Shown piece after piece: positions 8,373 to 10,494 of a stretch of DNA of 10,494 bases. The notes beneath the pieces were generated by a model. That model did no database searches, was not told the DNA's origin, and saw only the letters and a list, made by a program, of their open reading frames with translations. The stretch is from Chitinophagaceae bacterium (GTDB lineage Bacteria > Bacteroidota > Bacteroidia > Chitinophagales > Chitinophagaceae). The stretch is from positions 1-10,494 of the forward strand of contig JANYEU010000274.1 of assembly GCA_025362915.1 (NCBI GenBank), read 5' to 3'. The position numbers and the translations under genes were made by a program. Position 1 is the stretch's first letter, and each line of letters opens with the position of its first letter.

Positions 8373-9964
8373 TGAACAAATTTGTAGAGAAATATATTAA
8401 TGGGTTTTTGGCGCTGGTTTTACTGGTGTTCTACCTACTGTTTTCTTGGATTCTGCACAGAACCGGATACGAGCATCCGGAGAACTTGTTTATCGCTGAA
8501 AAAATAAAATTACTTTTCGATTCTAGAGATAATAACTTAGTTACGCTGGGAACTACTTTCCCTACGATTGTTTTCTTGTCATCATTGGTTTTTACTCCCT
8601 TTGGTTACTTATTCTCTCCCATACTGGCCTCCATCGCCATCACAGTAATGCTTTACTATACTGTGTTGAAAGATTTTAAGGAGACATCAAAGTTGCCCGA
8701 CTTTGTTTACATTCCTTTGGTGACCTTACTATTTTTTCTCCACCCTGGATTAATATACGCTGCCATTTCTGGTAGAGGTGTTGCTGCAATACTAATATTC
8801 TTTTATTTTCTATTTAGGAGCTTATTCAGGTACTACAGAACGCAAACCACCTTTTATTTATCAATGGCAAGTATCTATCTTACTTGTCTGGTGTTTTGCG
8901 ATTTCAATTTTATTTGGCTCCTACTGGCATTTTTTCCTTTTATAGTGCTTGTTTCATTGGAAGGATTGAAAATAAACAAAGACCAGGCTCCGGTTTCACA
9001 ATATTTTGATTCAGTAAACAATACTTCCCAGCGACGTAAGCTTACCAATAGGGCTGTAGCAATATACATAATCCTATTTCTATTGCCATTAGGCGCTTTA
9101 TTGTTATTCGGGTATCTAAACGATACGCATGCGGGTACATCAACTTATTTTCTGTATAGCCAATATGCAAATTGGCATGTTCTGGGAAACTTGCCGATTG
9201 GTGAAATAATAGCAGGAAGTTCAAAAGATACTAATGCAGCTTTTCAATCACAAATTTTATTTCAGTTCTATGTCTTATTCTTAAACCCTCTGCTATTCTT
9301 AACTTTCTTCTACTTTAAAGGAAAGCTGTATGAATTTTTTACCCTCACGGCGCCGTTTATTCTTGTAGGTATATTACTGATTAATACACAGTTCTATTTC
9401 ATGATAGAGTATTACTTGATATTCTTGGTTCTTGGATTGATAGGATTGACCTTTTATGCGGGTAAGCAATTTACAAAGAAAGCCACTTGGTTTATCTTTT
9501 TCATTGTGGGCTTCTTGAATGTGGTTACCGGTATTTATTATTTTAAGAAGACGAATGATGAGAATGAAAAGAAATTCTTTAGTGCTCTACGAGACTATAA
9601 AAATTGGTTGAAAGTAAAAAACACTAGCGAAGATTTTTTAGTAGCACAGTATGTTTCTTCCATTGCTGATATAAACAATAAGGTATTGATGGATGATGCC
9701 GCTGCATTTCAGATTGTAGCTCATTTGAAATCGTTGGAAGGGATAGAACTTCCTATCAATAAGAGTTTTGGCACTGTGATTGAAAACCCTATTGCAGGTG
9801 TTAAGTTCTTATGTGTGGCTAAATTTGAGAACAGGTTAAAGAACTTTACCGTCCTCAATTCCTATAACCTTGGTCTTATGGAGGCTAAGGGTCAATTTGT
9901 TACTGAAATGGTTTATCAAACTGAGAATTGGGCGGTTTACAGAATATATCCTATAGAAGAATAG
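8372..9964 (+). CDS. Multi-spanning membrane protein, possible GT-C-type glycosyltransferase
   Basis: I do not recognise this 530-residue protein as a named family. It has roughly 11 or 12 hydrophobic segments (for example 8-28, 64-83, 84-105, 112-131, 135-153, 179-197, 226-247, 296-315, 323-340, 344-361, 371-391), an extracytoplasmic loop after the first helix (29-62), and a soluble C-terminal domain of about 135 residues (395-530). The tail has strand-helix patterns such as NKVLMDD (436-442) and a closing WAVYRIYP. One-helix-then-loop topology plus a soluble tail recalls GT-C glycosyltransferases (ArnT/PMT-like), which use lipid-linked sugars outside the membrane, but the usual acidic motif of the first loop is not clear (E35, E38 and D50 are present). 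It starts at TAATG, one base inside the synthase gene, so translation is probably coupled. A role in decorating or transporting the same polysaccharide is inferred from position only. Confidence 0.7.
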   Translation: MNKFVEKYINGFLALVLLVFYLLFSWILHRTGYEHPENLFIAEKIKLLFDSRDNNLVTLGTTFPTIVFLSSLVFTPFGYLFSPILASIAITVMLYYTVLKDFKETSKLPDFVYIPLVTLLFFLHPGLIYAAISGRGVAAILIFFYFLFRSLFRYYRTQTTFYLSMASIYLTCLVFCDFNFIWLLLAFFPFIVLVSLEGLKINKDQAPVSQYFDSVNNTSQRRKLTNRAVAIYIILFLLPLGALLLFGYLNDTHAGTSTYFLYSQYANWHVLGNLPIGEIIAGSSKDTNAAFQSQILFQFYVLFLNPLLFLTFFYFKGKLYEFFTLTAPFILVGILLINTQFYFMIEYYLIFLVLGLIGLTFYAGKQFTKKATWFIFFIVGFLNVVTGIYYFKKTNDENEKKFFSALRDYKNWLKVKNTSEDFLVAQYVSSIADINNKVLMDDAAAFQIVAHLKSLEGIELPINKSFGTVIENPIAGVKFLCVAKFENRLKNFTVLNSYNLGLMEAKGQFVTEMVYQTENWAVYRIYPIEE

Positions 9965-10175
9965 ATATTTCTTTTCATTTATTAAACTAATTCCTGCACG
10001 ACCTTTCCCCTTGGCTAAAGCCAAAGGGCTATTGATTTGCGAACTAAATCCTAATAATTATTTCTTTTCCTAAGCGAATGTTTTTTAGGCAATAGAGTCT
10101 CATATCAAAAAGGGGGCAATTGCTGGTTACAATGTTTTTTCTTTTCTCTAATTCATACACTAAGCAGTAATTTAC
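9965..10175. other. Intergenic gap after the synthase operon
   Basis: This 211-bp AT-rich gap separates the operon from the sigma factor gene. It holds the palindrome at 10008-10028 and a weak CCTAA...TTAGG pair (10069-10073 with 10085-10089). No promoter matching the Bacteroidota -33/-7 pattern could be identified with confidence, though transcription of the sigma gene probably starts here. Confidence 0.5.
10008..10028. repeat. Palindrome downstream of the operon
   Basis: CCCTTGGC pairs with GCC-AA-A-GGG around a TAAA loop: five pairs (TTGGC with GCCAA), a bulged A at 10025, then three G-C pairs. It could end transcription of the operon or protect the mRNA end, but no T-run follows on either strand (CTATTGATTT on plus; GGAAAGG on minus). 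It may instead be a copy of a dispersed palindromic element. Confidence 0.45.
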
Positions 10176-10494
10176 TTGAACGAACAATTATTGATACAGC
10201 AATTACAGGATGGGGTGCAGTCTGCGTATGCCCAACTGGTAGAAGCTTATCAGCATTTGGTTTACAATACTGTTTTGGGTATCATCCAAAGCAGTGAAGA
10301 TGCCGAGGATGTGGCGCAAGAGGTTTTTATTCAGGTCTTTCAATCTAAAAGGCAATTTAAAGGGGAGTCTAAACTATCTACTTGGTTGTATCGGATTGCC
10401 ATTACCAAGTCCCTTGATTGGCAACGACGTAAAAGCAGGAAAAAACGTTTTGCAATAGTAGAAAGACTTTTTGATTTGAATGACAATGTAAAAC
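10176..10494 (+). CDS. ECF RNA polymerase sigma factor, 5' part
   Basis: The frame gives 106 codons and runs off the right edge. It contains sigma-70 region 2: an N-terminal helix (AYAQLVEAYQHLVYNTVLG), the acidic DAEDVAQEVFIQVF core-binding and -10 recognition segment, then KLSTWLYRIAITKSLDW, followed by a basic stretch (RRKSRKKR). This is the usual order for an ECF sigma factor, which directs polymerase to a small regulon, often paired with a membrane anti-sigma factor encoded next. The start is TTG at 10176; an in-frame stop at 10161-10163 excludes an upstream ATG, and TTG at 10191 or GTG further in would cut the first helix. Region 4 and any anti-sigma gene lie outside the window. It is separated from the polysaccharide operon by 211 bp, so a functional link is not shown. 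Confidence 0.88.
   Translation, partial: MNEQLLIQQLQDGVQSAYAQLVEAYQHLVYNTVLGIIQSSEDAEDVAQEVFIQVFQSKRQFKGESKLSTWLYRIAITKSLDWQRRKSRKKRFAIVERLFDLNDNVK

Noticed and set aside
10069..10089. CCTAA...TTAGG inverted pair as a terminator
   Set aside because: Only five A/T-rich pairs around an 11-nt loop, with no T-run after the stem.
1..10494. CRISPR array, tRNA, rRNA, insertion sequence or prophage
   Set aside because: No regularly spaced repeats with unique spacers, no tRNA-like cloverleaf, no transposase or integrase reading frame and no phage structural gene were seen on either strand.

Overview
The window reads as chromosomal DNA of a Bacteroidota bacterium, plausibly Chitinophagaceae or a relative. 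The reasons are low GC content, A/T-rich gene leaders with no convincing Shine-Dalgarno sequences, and proteins that look typical of that phylum. The lineage is inferred by eye and was not searched.

Layout: (1) 1-576 holds no convincing gene. It has a decayed palindromic element, a hairpin with a T-run like a plus-strand terminator, and three imperfect ~21-bp direct repeats. (2) 577-1812 (-) is a 12-helix MFS exporter. (3) 1922-3040 (-) is a secreted glycoside hydrolase of the GH5 type with all its catalytic residues. (4) Divergent from it, starting at 3075, is a tight plus-strand run of four genes: a membrane histidine kinase (3075-4451), a BcsB-like periplasmic subunit (4452-6494), a processive GT2 glycosyltransferase with an N-terminal T2SSE_N/MshEN-like domain (6519-8372), and a multi-spanning membrane protein with an extracytoplasmic tail, perhaps of the GT-C class (8372-9964). 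Junctions are 0 bp, 24 bp and a 1-bp TAATG overlap, so these genes are probably one operon. (5) 9965-10175 is intergenic with a palindrome. (6) From 10176 an ECF sigma factor starts at TTG and runs off the right edge.

The main point of interest is the cell-surface polysaccharide locus. The GT2 should polymerise and export a beta-glycan across the inner membrane, and the BcsB homologue should receive it in the periplasm. The GH5 enzyme could trim or release it, as BcsZ does in cellulose systems. The 530-aa membrane protein may modify it, and the histidine kinase may control the system. It is not a standard cellulose operon. The synthase belongs to the NfrB-like, MshEN-containing branch and not to the BcsA/PilZ type, the hydrolase is GH5 and not GH8, and no BcsC-like outer-membrane pore is seen in the window. 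The polymer made cannot be read from the sequence.
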